A stretch of 64,000 bases of DNA from Volvox africanus (taxonomy: Eukaryota; Chlorophyta; Chlorophyceae; Chlamydomonadales; Volvocaceae). Below the pieces are notes generated by a model, which was not told where the DNA came from, searched no databases, and saw only the letters and a program-made list of their open reading frames with translations. Position 1 is the first letter of the stretch. Each line of letters begins with the position of its first letter. Where the stretch lies: the NCBI GenBank assembly GCA_030268105.1, contig BSDZ01000003.1:496001-560000 (forward strand). Direction: 5' to 3'. This document shows, in pieces, positions 9,412 to 23,180 of the stretch. The position numbers were made by a program, and so were the translations under genes.

Positions 9412-12400
9412 ATCATTAAATGGTATATGTGCATGGCTCACTCTCAACAACCTGCCATGAACATCATCATCACCATCATGATGATTGCGCACCCTCAACA
9501 ACCTGTCCTGATCATCAGCCAGTGGGAATTTAACAGGAGACTCTAGGCCAGCCCAAACCTGTAAATATTTGCAATGCTTTTAGGCCTGCCTGGACCTTAT
9601 TGCATCATTCATTGGTATATGTGCATAACTCACTCTCAAGAACCTGCCCTGATCATCAGCCAGCGGGAATCTAACTGGTGACCCTTGGCCAGCCCAAACC
9701 TATTGAAATTTGCAATGCGCCCAGGCCTGCCTGGCCCTTATTGCATCATTCATTGGTATATGTGCATTGCGCACTCTCAACAACCTGCCAGCGGGAATCT
9801 AACTGGCGACTCTCGGCCAGCCCAAACCTGTAAATATTTACAATGCTTTTAGGCCTGCCTGGCCCTTATTGCATCATTAAATGGTATATGTGCATGGCTT
9901 ACTCTCAATAACCTGCCCTGATCATCATCATCATCATCATCATCATGATTGCGCACTCTCAACAACCTGCCCTGATCATCAGCCAGTGGGAATTTAACAG
10001 GAGACTCTCGGCCAGCCTAAACCATTTGAAATTTGCAATGCGCCCAGGTCTGCCTGGCCCTAATTGCATCATTTATTCTTATATGTGCAAGGCTCACTCT
10101 CAACAACCTGCCATGATCATCATCATCATCATCATCATGATTGCGCAGTCTCAACAACCTGCCCTGATCATCAGCCAGTGGGAATTTAACAGGAGACCCT
10201 CGCGTAGCCCAAACCTGTTAAAATTTGCAATGCGCCCAGGTCTGCCTGGCCCTTATTGCATCATTAAATGGTATATGTGCATGGCTCACTCTCAACAACC
10301 TGCCCTGATCATCATCATCATCATCATCATCATCATGATTGCGCACTCTCAACAACCTGCCCTGATCATCAGCCAGTGGGAATTTAACAGGAGACTCTCG
10401 GCCAGCCTAAACCATTTGAAATTTGCAATGCGCCCAGGTCTGCCTGGCCCTAATTGCATCATTTATTCTTATATGTGCAAGGCTCACTCTCAACAACCTG
10501 CCATGATCATCATCATCACCATCATCATGATTGCGCACCCTCAACAACCTGCCCTGATCATCAGCCAGTGGAAATTTATCAGAAGACTCTCGGCCAGCAT
10601 AAATATTTTGAAATTTGCAATGCGCCCAGGCCTGCCTGGACCTTATTGCATCATTTATTCTTAAATGTGCATTGCGCACTCTTAACAACCTTCCCTGATC
10701 ATCAGCCAGCGGGAATCTAACCAGCGACTCTTTGCCAGCCCGAACCTATTGAAAATTGCAATGCGCCCAGGTCTGCCTGGCCCTAATTGCATCATTTATT
10801 CTTATATGTGCAATGCTCACTCTCAACAACCTGCCATGATCATCATCATCACCATCATCATGATTGCGCACCCTCAACAACCTGCCCTGATCATCAGCCA
10901 GTGGGAATTTAACAGGAGACTCTCAGCCAGCATAAACATTTTGAAATTTGCAATGCGCCCAGGCCTGCCTGGACCTTATTGCATCATTTATTCTTAAATG
11001 TGCATTGCGCACTCTTAACAACCTTCCCTGATCATCAGCCAGCGGGTATCTAACCAGCGACTCTTGGCCAGCCCGAACCTATTGAAATTTGCAATGCGCC
11101 CAGCCCTGCCTGGCCCTTATGGCATTATTTATTTGTATATGTGAGTTGCGCTCTCTCAACAACCTGCCAGCCGAAATCTAACCGGCGACCCTCGCCTAGC
11201 CCAAACCTGTTAAAATTTGCGATGCGCCCAGGTCTGCCTGGCCCTTATTGCATCATTAAATGGTATATGTGCATGGCTCACTCTCAACAACCTGCCCTGA
11301 TCATCATCATCATCATCATCATCATGATTGCGCACTCTCAACAACCTGCCCTGATCATCAGCCAGTGGGAATTTAACAGGAGACTCTCGGCCAGCATAAA
11401 CATTTTGAAATTTGCAATGCGCCCAGGCCTGCACGGACCTTATTGCATCATTTATTCTTAAATGTGCATTGCGCACTCTTAACAACCTTCCCTGATCATC
11501 AGCCAGCAGGAATCTAACCAGCGACTCTTGGCCAGCCCGAACCTATTGAAATTTGCAATGCGCCCAGCCCTGCCTGGCCCTTATGGCATCATTCATTGGT
11601 ATATGTGAGTTGCGCTCTCTCAACATCCTGCCAGCCGAAATCTAACCGGCGACCCTCGCCTAGCCCAAACCTGTTAAAATTTGCAATGCGCCCAGGTCTG
11701 CCTGGCCTTTATTGCATCATTTATTCTTACATGTGCATGGCTCACTCTCAACAACCTTCCCTGATCATCATCATCATCATCATCATGATTGCGTACCCTC
11801 AACAACCTGCCCTGATTATCAGCCAGTGGGAATTTAACAGGAGACCCTCGCCTAGCCCAAACCTGTTAAAATTTGCAATGCGCCCAGGTCTGCCTGGCCC
11901 TTATTGCATCATTTATTGGTATATGTGCATGGCTCACTCTCAACAACCTGCCATGAACATCATCATCACCATCATGATGATTGCGCACCCTCAACAACCT
12001 GTCCTGATCATCAGCCAGTGGGAATTTAACAGGAGACTCTAGGCCAGCCCAAACCTGTAAATATTTGCAATGCTTTTAGGCCTGCCTGGACCTTATTGCA
12101 TCATTCATTGGTATATGTGCATAACTCACTCTCAAGAACCTGCCCTGATCATCAGCCAGCGGGAATCTAACTGGTGACCCTTGGCCAGCCCAAACCTATT
12201 GAAATTTGCAATGCGCCCAGGCCTGCCTGGCCCTTATTGCATCATTCATTGGTATATGTGCATTGCGCACTCTCAACAACCTGCCAGCGGGAATCTAACT
12301 GGCGACTCTCGGCCAGCCCAAACCTGTAAATATTTACAATGCTTTTAGGCCTGCCTGGCCCTTATTGCATCATTAAATGGTATATGTGCATGGCTTACTC

Positions 12401-14403
12401 TCAATAACCTGCCCTGATCATCATCATCATCATCATCATCATGATTGCGCACTCTCAACAACCTGCCCTGATCATCAGCCAGTGGGAATTTAACAGGAGA
12501 CTCTCGGCCAGCCTAAACCATTTGAAATTTGCAATGCGCCCAGGTCTGCCTGGCCCTAATTGCATCATTTATTCTTATATGTGCAAGGCTCACTCTCAAC
12601 AACCTGCCATGATCATCATCATCATCATCATCATGATTGCGCAGTCTCAACAACCTGCCCTGATCATCAGCCAGTGGGAATTTAACAGGAGACCCTCGCG
12701 TAGCCCAAACCTGTTAAAATTTGCAATGCGCCCAGGTCTGCCTGGCCCTTATTGCATCATTAAATGGTATATGTGCATGGCTCACTCTCAACAACCTGCC
12801 CTGATCATCATCATCATCATCATCATCATCATGATTGCGCACTCTCAACAACCTGCCCTGATCATCAGCCAGTGGGAATTTAACAGGAGACTCTCGGCCA
12901 GCCTAAACCATTTGAAATTTGCAATGCGCCCAGGTCTGCCTGGCCCTAATTGCATCATTTATTCTTATATGTGCAAGGCTCACTCTCAACAACCTGCCAT
13001 GATCATCATCATCACCATCATCATGATTGCGCACCCTCAACAACCTGCCCTGATCATCAGCCAGTGGAAATTTATCAGAAGACTCTCGGCCAGCATAAAT
13101 ATTTTGAAATTTGCAATGCGCCCAGGCCTGCCTGGACCTTATTGCATCATTTATTCTTAAATGTGCATTGCGCACTCTTAACAACCTTCCCTGATCATCA
13201 GCCAGCGGGAATCTAACCAGCGACTCTTTGCCAGCCCGAACCTATTGAAAATTGCAATGCGCCCAGGTCTGCCTGGCCCTAATTGCATCATTTATTCTTA
13301 TATGTGCAATGCTCACTCTCAACAACCTGCCATGATCATCATCATCACCATCATCATGATTGCGCACCCTCAACAACCTGCCCTGATCATCAGCCAGTGG
13401 GAATTTAACAGGAGACTCTCAGCCAGCATAAACATTTTGAAATTTGCAATGCGCCCAGGCCTGCCTGGACCTTATTGCATCATTTATTCTTAAATGTGCA
13501 TTGCGCACTCTTAACAACCTTCCCTGATCATCAGCCAGCGGGTATCTAACCAGCGACTCTTGGCCAGCCCGAACCTATTGAAATTTGCAATGCGCCCAGC
13601 CCTGCCTGGCCCTTATGGCATTATTTATTGGTATATGTGAGTTGCGCTCTCTCAACAACCTGCCAGCCGAAATCTAACCGGCGACCCTCGCCTAGCCCAA
13701 ACCTGTTAAAATTTGCGATGCGCCCAGGTCTGCCTGGCCCTTATTGCATCATTAAATGGTATATGTGCATGGCTCACTCTCAACAACCTGCCCTGATCAT
13801 CATCATCATCATCATCATCATGATTGCGCACTCTCAACAACCTGCCCTGATCATCAGCCAGTGGGAATTTAACAGGAGACTCTCGGCCAGCATAAACATT
13901 TTGAAATTTGCAATGCGCCCAGGCCTGCACGGACCTTATTGCATCATTTATTCTTAAATGTGCATTGCGCACTCTTAACAACCTTCCCTGATCATCAGCC
14001 AGCAGGAATCTAACCAGCGACTCTTGGCCAGCCCGAACCTATTGAAATTTGCAATGCGCCCAGCCCTGCCTGGCCCTTATGGCATCATTCATTGGTATAT
14101 GTGAGTTGCGCTCTCTCAACAACCTGCCAGCCGAAATCTAACCGGCGACCCTCGCCTAGCCCAAACCTGTTAAAATTTGCAATGCGCCCAGGTCTGCCTG
14201 GCCTTTATTGCATCATTTATTCTTACATGTGCATGGCTCACTCTCAACAACCTTCCCTGATCATCATCATCATCATCATCATGATTGCGTACCCTCAACA
14301 ACCTGCCCTGATTATCAGCCAGTGGGAATTTAACAGGAGACCCTCGCCTAGCCCAAACCTGTTAAAATTTGCAATGCGCCCAGGTCTGCCTGGCCCTTAT
14401 TGC
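9412..14403. repeat. 2496-bp tandem segmental duplication in satellite
   Basis: Positions 9412-11907 repeat as 11908-14403 at a constant offset of 2496, each copy spanning many monomers. By eye the copies are almost identical; I noted a few single-base differences, such as CAACATCC near 11625 against CAACAACC near 14121. Ends are placed where the copies diverge and are approximate. Confidence 0.8.
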
Positions 14404-16570
14404 ATCATTTATTCTTATATGTGCATGGCTCACTCTCAACAACATGCCCTGATCATCATCATCATCATCACCATCATCATGATTGCGCACTCTCAACAAC
14501 CTGCCCTGATCATCAGCCAGTGGGAATTTAACAGGAGACTCTCGGCCAGCCTAAACCATTTGAAATTTGCAATGCGCCCAGGTCTGCCTGGCCCTAATTG
14601 CATCATTTATTCTTATATGTGCAAGGCTCACTCTCAACAACCTGCCATGATCATCATCATCACCATCATCATGATTGCGCACCCTCAACAACCTGCCCTG
14701 ATGATCAGCCAGTGGGAATTTAACAGGAGACTCTCGGCCAGCCTAAACCATTTGAAATTTGCAATGCGCCCAGGTCTGCCTGGCCCTAATTGCATCATTT
14801 ATTCTTATATGTGCAAGGCTCACTCTCAACAACCTGCCATGATCATCATCATCACCATCATCATGATTGCGCACCCTCAACAACCTGCCCTGATCATCAG
14901 CCAGTGGGAATTTACCAGGAGACTCTCGGCCAGCCTAAACATTTTGAAATTTGCAATGCGCCCAGTCCTGCCTGGACCTTATTGCATCATTTATTCTTAA
15001 ATGTGCATTGCGCACTCTTAACAACCTTCCCTGATCATCAGCCAGCGTGAATCTAACCAGCGACTCTTGGCCAGCCCGAACCTATTGAAATTTGCAATGC
15101 GCCCAGCCCTGCCTGGCCCTTATGGCATTATTTATTGGTATATGTGAGTTGCGCTCTCTCAACAACCTGCCAGCCGAAATCTAACCGGCGACCCTCGCCT
15201 AGCCCAAACCTGTTAAAATTTGCGATGCGCCCAGGTCTGCCTGGCCCTTATTGCATCATTAAATGGTATATGTGCATGGCTCACTCTCAACAACCTGCCC
15301 TGATCATCATCATCATCATCATCATCATGATTGCGCACTCTCAACAACCTGCCCTGATCATCAGCCAGTGGGAATTTAACAGGAGACTCTCGGCCAGCAT
15401 AAACATTTTGAAATTTGCAATGCGCCCAGGCCTGCACGGACCTTATTGCATCATTTATTCTTAAATGTGCATTGCGCACTCTTAACAACCTTCCCTGATC
15501 ATCAGCCAGCAGGAATCTAACCAGCGACTCTTGGCCAGCCCGAACCTATTGAAATTTGCAATGCGCCCAGCCCTGCCTGGCCCTTATGGCATCATTCATT
15601 GGTATATGTGAGTTGCGCTCTCTCAACAACCTGCCAGCCGAAATCTAACCGGCGACCCTCGCCTAGCCCAAACCTGTTAAAATTTGCAATGCGCCCAGGT
15701 CTGCCTGGCCTTTATTGCATCATTTATTCTTACATGTGCATGGCTCACTCTCAACAACCTTCCCTGATCATCATCATCATCATCATCATGATTGCGTACC
15801 CTCAACAACCTGCCCTGATTATCAGCCAGTGGGAATTTAACAGGAGACCCTCGCCTAGCCCAAACCTGTTAAAATTTGCAATGCGCCCAGGTCTGCCTGG
15901 CCCTTATTGCATCATTTATTCTTATATGTGCATGGCTCACTCTCAACAACATGCCCTGATCATCATCATCATCATCACCATCATCATGATTGCGCACTCT
16001 CAACAACCTGCCCTGATCATCAGCCAGTGGGAATTTAACAGGAGACTCTCGGCCAGCCTAAACCATTTGAAATTTGCAATGCGCCCAGGTCTGCCTGGCC
16101 CTAATTGCATCATTTATTCTTATATGTGCAAGGCTCACTCTCAACAACCTGCCATGATCATCATCATCACCATCATCATGATTGCGCACCCTCAACAACC
16201 TGCCCGATGATCAGCCAGTGGGAATTTAACAGGAGACTCTCGGCCAGCCTAAACCATTTGAAATTTGCAATGCGCCCAGGTCTGCCTGGCCCTAATTGCA
16301 TCATTTATTCTTATATGTGCAAGGCTCCCTCTCAACAACCTGCCATGATCATCATCATCACCATCATCATGATTGCGCACCCTCAACAACCTGCCCTGAT
16401 CATCAGCCAGTGGGAATTTACCAGGAGACTCTCGGCCAGCCTAAACATTTTGAAATTTGCAATGCGCCCAGTCCTGCCTGGACCTTATTGCATCATTTAT
16501 TCTTAAATGTGCATTGCGCACTCTTAACAACCTTCCCTGATCATCAGCCAGCGTGAATCTAACCAGCGAC
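13557..16570. repeat. 1507-bp tandem duplication in satellite
   Basis: The block from about 13557 recurs from about 15064 at an offset of 1507 (for example 13628 to 15135, 14092 to 15599). One base is lost in the second copy near 16203 (CCTGCCCGATGATC against CCTGCCCTGATGATC). It overlaps the end of the 2496-bp duplication, so the events were successive. Confidence 0.72.
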
Positions 16571-19500
16571 TCTTGGCCAGCCCTAACCTATTGAAATTTG
16601 CAATGCGCCCAGGCCTGCCTGGCCCTTTTGGCATCATTTATTGGTATATGTGAATTGCGCACTCTCAACAATCTGCCAGCGGGAATCTAACCGGTGACAC
16701 TCGGCCAGCCCAATCCTTTTAATATTTGCAATGCTTTTAGGCCTGCCTGGACCTTATTGCATCATTAAATGGTATATGTGCATGGCTCACTCTCAACAAC
16801 CTGCCATGAACATCATCATCACCATCATGATGATTGCGCACCCTCAACAACCTGTCCTGATCATCAGCCAGTGGGAATTTAACAGGAGACTCTAGGCCAG
16901 CCCAAACCTGTAAATATTTGCAATGCTTTTAGGCCTGCCTGGACCTTATTGCATCATTCATTGGTATATGTGCATAACTCACTCTCAAGAACCTGCCCTG
17001 ATCATCAGCCAGCGGGAATCTAACTGGTGACCCTTGGCCAGCCCAAACCTATTGAAATTTGCAATGCGCCCAGGCCTGCCTGGCCCTTATTGCATCATTC
17101 ATTGGTATATGTGCATTGCGCACTCTCAACAACCTGCCAGCGGGAATCTAACTGGCGACTCTCGGCCAGCCCAAACCTGTAAATATTTACAATGCTTTTA
17201 GGCCTGCCTGGCCCTTATTGCATCATTAAATGGTATATGTGCATGGCTTACTCTCAATAACCTGCCCTGATCATCATCATCATCATCATCATCATGATTG
17301 CGCACTCTCAACAACCTGCCCTGATCATCAGCCAGTGGGAATTTAACAGGAGACTCTCGGCCAGCCTAAACCATTTGAAATTTGCAATGCGCCCAGGTCT
17401 GCCTGGCCCTAATTGCATCATTTATTCTTATATGTGCAAGGCTCCCTCTCAACAACCTGCCATGATCATCATCATCATCATCATCATGATTGCGCAGTCT
17501 CAACAACCTGCCCTGATCATCAGCCAGTGGGAATTTAACAGGAGACCCTCGCGTAGCCCAAACCTGTTAAAATTTGCAATGCGCCCAGGTCTGCCTGGCC
17601 CTTATTGCATCATTAAATGGTATATGTGCATGGCTCACTCTCAACAACCTGCCCTGATCATCATCATCATCATCATCATCATCATGATTGCGCACTCTCA
17701 ACAACCTGCCCTGATCATCAGCCAGTGGGAATTTAACAGGAGACTCTCGGCCAGCCTAAACCATTTGAAATTTGCAATGCGCCCAGGTCTGCCTGGCCCT
17801 AATTGCATCATTTATTCTTATATGTGCAAGGCTCACTCTCAACAACCTGCCATGATCATCATCATCACCATCATCATGATTGCGCACCCTCAACAACCTG
17901 CCCTGATCATCAGCCAGTGGAAATTTATCAGAAGACTCTCGGCCAGCCTAAACATTTTGAAATTTGCAATGCGCCCAGGCCTGCGTGGACCTTATTGCAT
18001 CATTCATTGGTATATGTGCATTGCGCACTCTCAACAACCTGCCAGCGGGAATCTAACTGGCGACTCTCGGCCAGCCCAAACCTGTAAATATTTACAATGC
18101 TTTTAGGCCTGCCTGGCCCTTATTGCATCATTAAATGGTATATGTGCATGGCTTACTCTCAATAACCTGCCCTGATCATCATCATCATCATCATCATCAT
18201 GATTGCGCACTCTCAACAACCTGCCCTGATCATCAGCCAGTGGGAATTTAACAGGAGACTCTCGGCCAGCCTAAACCATTTGAAATTTGCAATGCGCCCA
18301 GGTCTGCCTGGCCCTAATTGCATCATTTATTCTTATATGTGCAAGGCTCCCTCTCAACAACCTGCCATGATCATCATCATCATTATCATCATGATTGCGC
18401 AGTCTCAACAACCTGCCCTGATCATCAGCCAGTGGGAATTTAACAGGAGACCCTCGCGTAGCCCAAACCTGTTAAAATTTGCAATGCGCCCAGGTCTGCC
18501 TGGCCCTTATTGCATCATTAAATGGTATATGTGCATGGCTCACTCTCAACAACCTGCCCTGATCATCATCATCATCATCATCATCATCATGATTGCGCAC
18601 TCTCAACAACCTGCCCTGATCATCAGCCAGTGGGAATTTAACAGGAGACTCTCGGCCAGCCTAAACCATTTGAAATTTGCAATGCGCCCAGGCCTGCCTG
18701 GACCTTATTGCATCATTTATTCTTAAATGTGCATTGCGCACTCTTAACAACCTTCCCTGATCATCAGCCAGCGGGAATCTAACCAGCGACTCTTTGCCAG
18801 CCCGAACCTATTGAAAATTGCAATGCGCCCAGGTCTGCCTGGCCCTAATTGCATCATTTATTCTTATATGTGCAATGCTCACTCTCAACAACCTGCCATG
18901 ATCATCATCATCACCATCATCATGATTGCGCACCCTCAACAACCTGCCCTGATCATCAGCCAGTGGGAATTTAACAGGAGACTCTCAGCCAGCATAAACA
19001 TTTTGAAATTTGCAATGCGCCCAGGCCTGCCTGGACCTTATTGCATCATTTATTCTTAAATGTGCATTGCGCACTCTTAACAACCTTCCCTGATCATCAG
19101 CCAGCGGGTATCTAACCAGCGACTCTTGGCCAGCCCGAACCTATTGAAATTTGCATTGCGCCCAACCCTGCCTGGCCCTTATGGCATTATTTATTGGTAT
19201 ATGTGAGTTGCGCTCTCTCAACAACCTGCCAGCCGAAATCTAACCGGCGACCCTCGCCTAGCCCAAACCTGTTAAAATTTGCGATGCGCCCAGGTCTGCC
19301 TGGCCCTTATTGCATCATTAAATGGTATATGTGCATGGCTCACTCTCAACAACCTGCCCTGATCATCATCATCATCATCATCATCATGATTGCGCACTCT
19401 CAACAACCTGCCCTGATCATCAGCCAGTGGGAATTTAACAGGAGACTCTCGGCCAGCATAAACATTTTGAAATTTGCAATGCGCCCAGGCCTGCACGGAC

Positions 19501-22500
19501 CTTATTGCATCATTTATTCTTAAATGTGCATTGCGCACTCTTAACAACCTTCCCTGATCATCAGCCAGCAGGAATCTAACCAGCGACTCTTGGCCAGCCC
19601 GAACCTATTGAAATTTGCAATGCGCCCAGCCCTGCCTGGCCCTTATGGCATCATTCATTGGTATATGTGAGTTGCGCTCTCTCAACAACCTGCCAGCCGA
19701 AATCTAACCGGCGACCCTCGCCTAGCCCAAACCTGTTAAAATTTGCAATGCGCCCAGGTCTGCCTGGCCTTTATTGCATCATTTATTCTTACATGTGCAT
19801 GGCTCACTCTCAACAACCTTCCCTGATCATCATCATCATCATCATCATGATTGCGTACCCTCAACAACCTGCCCTGATTATCAGCCAGTGGGAATTTAAC
19901 AGGAGACCCTCGCCTAGCCCAAACCTGTTAAAATTTGCAATGCGCCCAGGTCTGCCTGGCCCTTATTGCATCATTTATTCTTATATGTGCATGGCTCACT
20001 CTCAACAACATGCCCTGATCATCATCATCATCATCACCATCATCATGATTGCGCACTCTCAACAACCTGCCCTGATCATCAGCCAGTGGGAATTTAACAG
20101 GAGACTCTCGGCCAGCCTAAACCATTTGAAATTTGCAATGCGCCCAGGTCTGCCTGGCCCTAATTGCATCATTTATTCTTATATGTGCAAGGCTCACTCT
20201 CAACAACCTGCCATGATCATCATCATCACCATCATCATGATTGCGCACCCTCAACAACCTGCCCGATGATCAGCCAGTGGGAATTTAACAGGAGACTCTC
20301 GGCCAGCCTAAACCATTTGAAATTTGCAATGCGCCCAGGTCTGCCTGGCCCTAATTGCATCATTTATTCTTATATGTGCAAGGCTCCCTCTCAACAACCT
20401 GCCATGATCATCATCATCACCATCATCATGATTGCGCACCCTCAACAACCTGCCCTGATCATCAGCCAGTGGGAATTTACCAGGAGACTCTCGGCCAGCC
20501 TAAACATTTTGAAATTTGCAATGCGCCCAGTCCTGCCTGGACCTTATTGCATCATTTATTCTTAAATGTGCATTGCGCACTCTTAACAACCTTCCCTGAT
20601 CATCAGCCAGCGTGAATCTAACCAGCGACTCTTGGCCAGCCCTAACCTATTGAAATTTGCAATGCGCCCAGGCCTGCCTGGCCCTTTTGGCATCATTTAT
20701 TGGTATATGTGAATTGCGCACTCTCAACAATCTGCCAGCGGGAATCTAACCGGTGACACTCGGCCAGCCCAATCCTTTTAATATTTGCAATGCTTTTAGG
20801 CCTGCCTGGACCTTATTGCATCATTAAATGGTATATGTGCATGGCTCACTCTCAACAACCTGCCATGAACATCATCATCACCATCATGATGATTGCGCAC
20901 CCTCAACAACCTGTCCTGATCATCAGCCAGTGGGAATTTAACAGGAGACTCTAGGCCAGCCCAAACCTGTAAATATTTGCAATGCTTTTAGGCCTGCCTG
21001 GACCTTATTGCATCATTCATTGGTATATGTGCATAACTCACTCTCAAGAACCTGCCCTGATCATCAGCCAGCGGGAATCTAACTGGTGACCCTTGGCCAG
21101 CCCAAACCTATTGAAATTTGCAATGCGCCCAGGCCTGCCTGGCCCTTATTGCATCATTCATTGGTATATGTGCATTGCGCACTCTCAACAACCTGCCAGC
21201 GGGAATCTAACTGGCGACTCTCGGCCAGCCCAAACCTGTAAATATTTACAATGCTTTTAGGCCTGCCTGGCCCTTATTGCATCATTAAATGGTATATGTG
21301 CATGGCTTACTCTCAATAACCTGCCCTGATCATCATCATCATCATCATCATCATCATGATTGCGCACTCTCAACAACCTGCCCTGATCATCAGCCAGTGG
21401 GAATTTAACAGGAGACTCTCGGCCAGCCTAAACCATTTGAAATTTGCAATGCGCCCAGGTCTGCCTGGCCCTAATTGCATCATTTATTCTTATATGTGCA
21501 AGGCTCCCTCTCAACAACCTGCCATGATCATCATCATCATCATCATCATGATTGCGCAGTCTCAACAACCTGCCCTGATCATCAGCCAGTGGGAATTTAA
21601 CAGGAGACCCTCGCGTAGCCCAAACCTGTTAAAATTTGCAATGCGCCCAGGTCTGCCTGGCCCTTATTGCATCATTAAATGGTATATGTGCATGGCTCAC
21701 TCTCAACAACCTGCCCTGATCATCATCATCATCATCATCATCATCATGATTGCGCACTCTCAACAACCTGCCCTGATCATCAGCCAGTGGGAATTTAACA
21801 GGAGACTCTCGGCCAGCCTAAACCATTTGAAATTTGCAATGCGCCCAGGTCTGCCTGGCCCTAATTGCATCATTTATTCTTATATGTGCAAGGCTCACTC
21901 TCAACAACCTGCCATGATCATCATCATCACCATCATCATGATTGCGCACCCTCAACAACCTGCCCTGATCATCAGCCAGTGGAAATTTATCAGAAGACTC
22001 TCGGCCAGCCTAAACATTTTGAAATTTGCAATGCGCCCAGGCCTGCGTGGACCTTATTGCATCATTCATTGGTATATGTGCATTGCGCACTCTCAACAAC
22101 CTGCCAGCGGGAATCTAACTGGCGACTCTCGGCCAGCCCAAACCTGTAAATATTTACAATGCTTTTAGGCCTGCCTGGCCCTTATTGCATCATTAAATGG
22201 TATATGTGCATGGCTTACTCTCAATAACCTGCCCTGATCATCATCATCATCATCATCATCATGATTGCGCACTCTCAACAACCTGCCCTGATCATCAGCC
22301 AGTGGGAATTTAACAGGAGACTCTCGGCCAGCCTAAACCATTTGAAATTTGCAATGCGCCCAGGTCTGCCTGGCCCTAATTGCATCATTTATTCTTATAT
22401 GTGCAAGGCTCCCTCTCAACAACCTGCCATGATCATCATCATCATTATCATCATGATTGCGCAGTCTCAACAACCTGCCCTGATCATCAGCCAGTGGGAA

Positions 22501-23180
22501 TTTAACAGGAGACCCTCGCGTAGCCCAAACCTGTTAAAATTTGCAATGCGCCCAGGTCTGCCTGGCCCTTATTGCATCATTAAATGGTATATGTGCATGG
22601 CTCACTCTCAACAACCTGCCCTGATCATCATCATCATCATCATCATCATCATGATTGCGCACTCTCAACAACCTGCCCTGATCATCAGCCAGTGGGAATT
22701 TAACAGGAGACTCTCGGCCAGCCTAAACCATTTGAAATTTGCAATGCGCCCAGGCCTGCCTGGACCTTATTGCATCATTTATTCTTAAATGTGCATTGCG
22801 CACTCTTAACAACCTTCCCTGATCATCAGCCAGCGGGAATCTAACCAGCGACTCTTTGCCAGCCCGAACCTATTGAAAATTGCAATGCGCCCAGGTCTGC
22901 CTGGCCCTAATTGCATCATTTATTCTTATATGTGCAATGCTCACTCTCAACAACCTGCCATGATCATCATCATCACCATCATCATGATTGCGCACCCTCA
23001 ACAACCTGCCCTGATCATCAGCCAGTGGGAATTTAACAGGAGACTCTCAGCCAGCATAAACATTTTGAAATTTGCAATGCGCCCAGGCCTGCCTGGACCT
23101 TATTGCATCATTTATTCTTAAATGTGCATTGCGCACTCTTAACAACCTTCCCTGATCATCAGCCAGCGGGTATCTAACCA
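15060..23180. repeat. About 4.06-kb tandem duplication in satellite
   Basis: Sequence from about 15060 recurs from about 19119 at an offset of 4059. The offset becomes 4062 from about 17294/21356 onward, where the second copy has one more ATC triplet in the run ending near 21355. Shared private variants confirm common descent, for example the interrupted ATC run CATCATTATCATC near 18383 and 22445. A partial third copy continues to about 24300. Confidence 0.78.
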
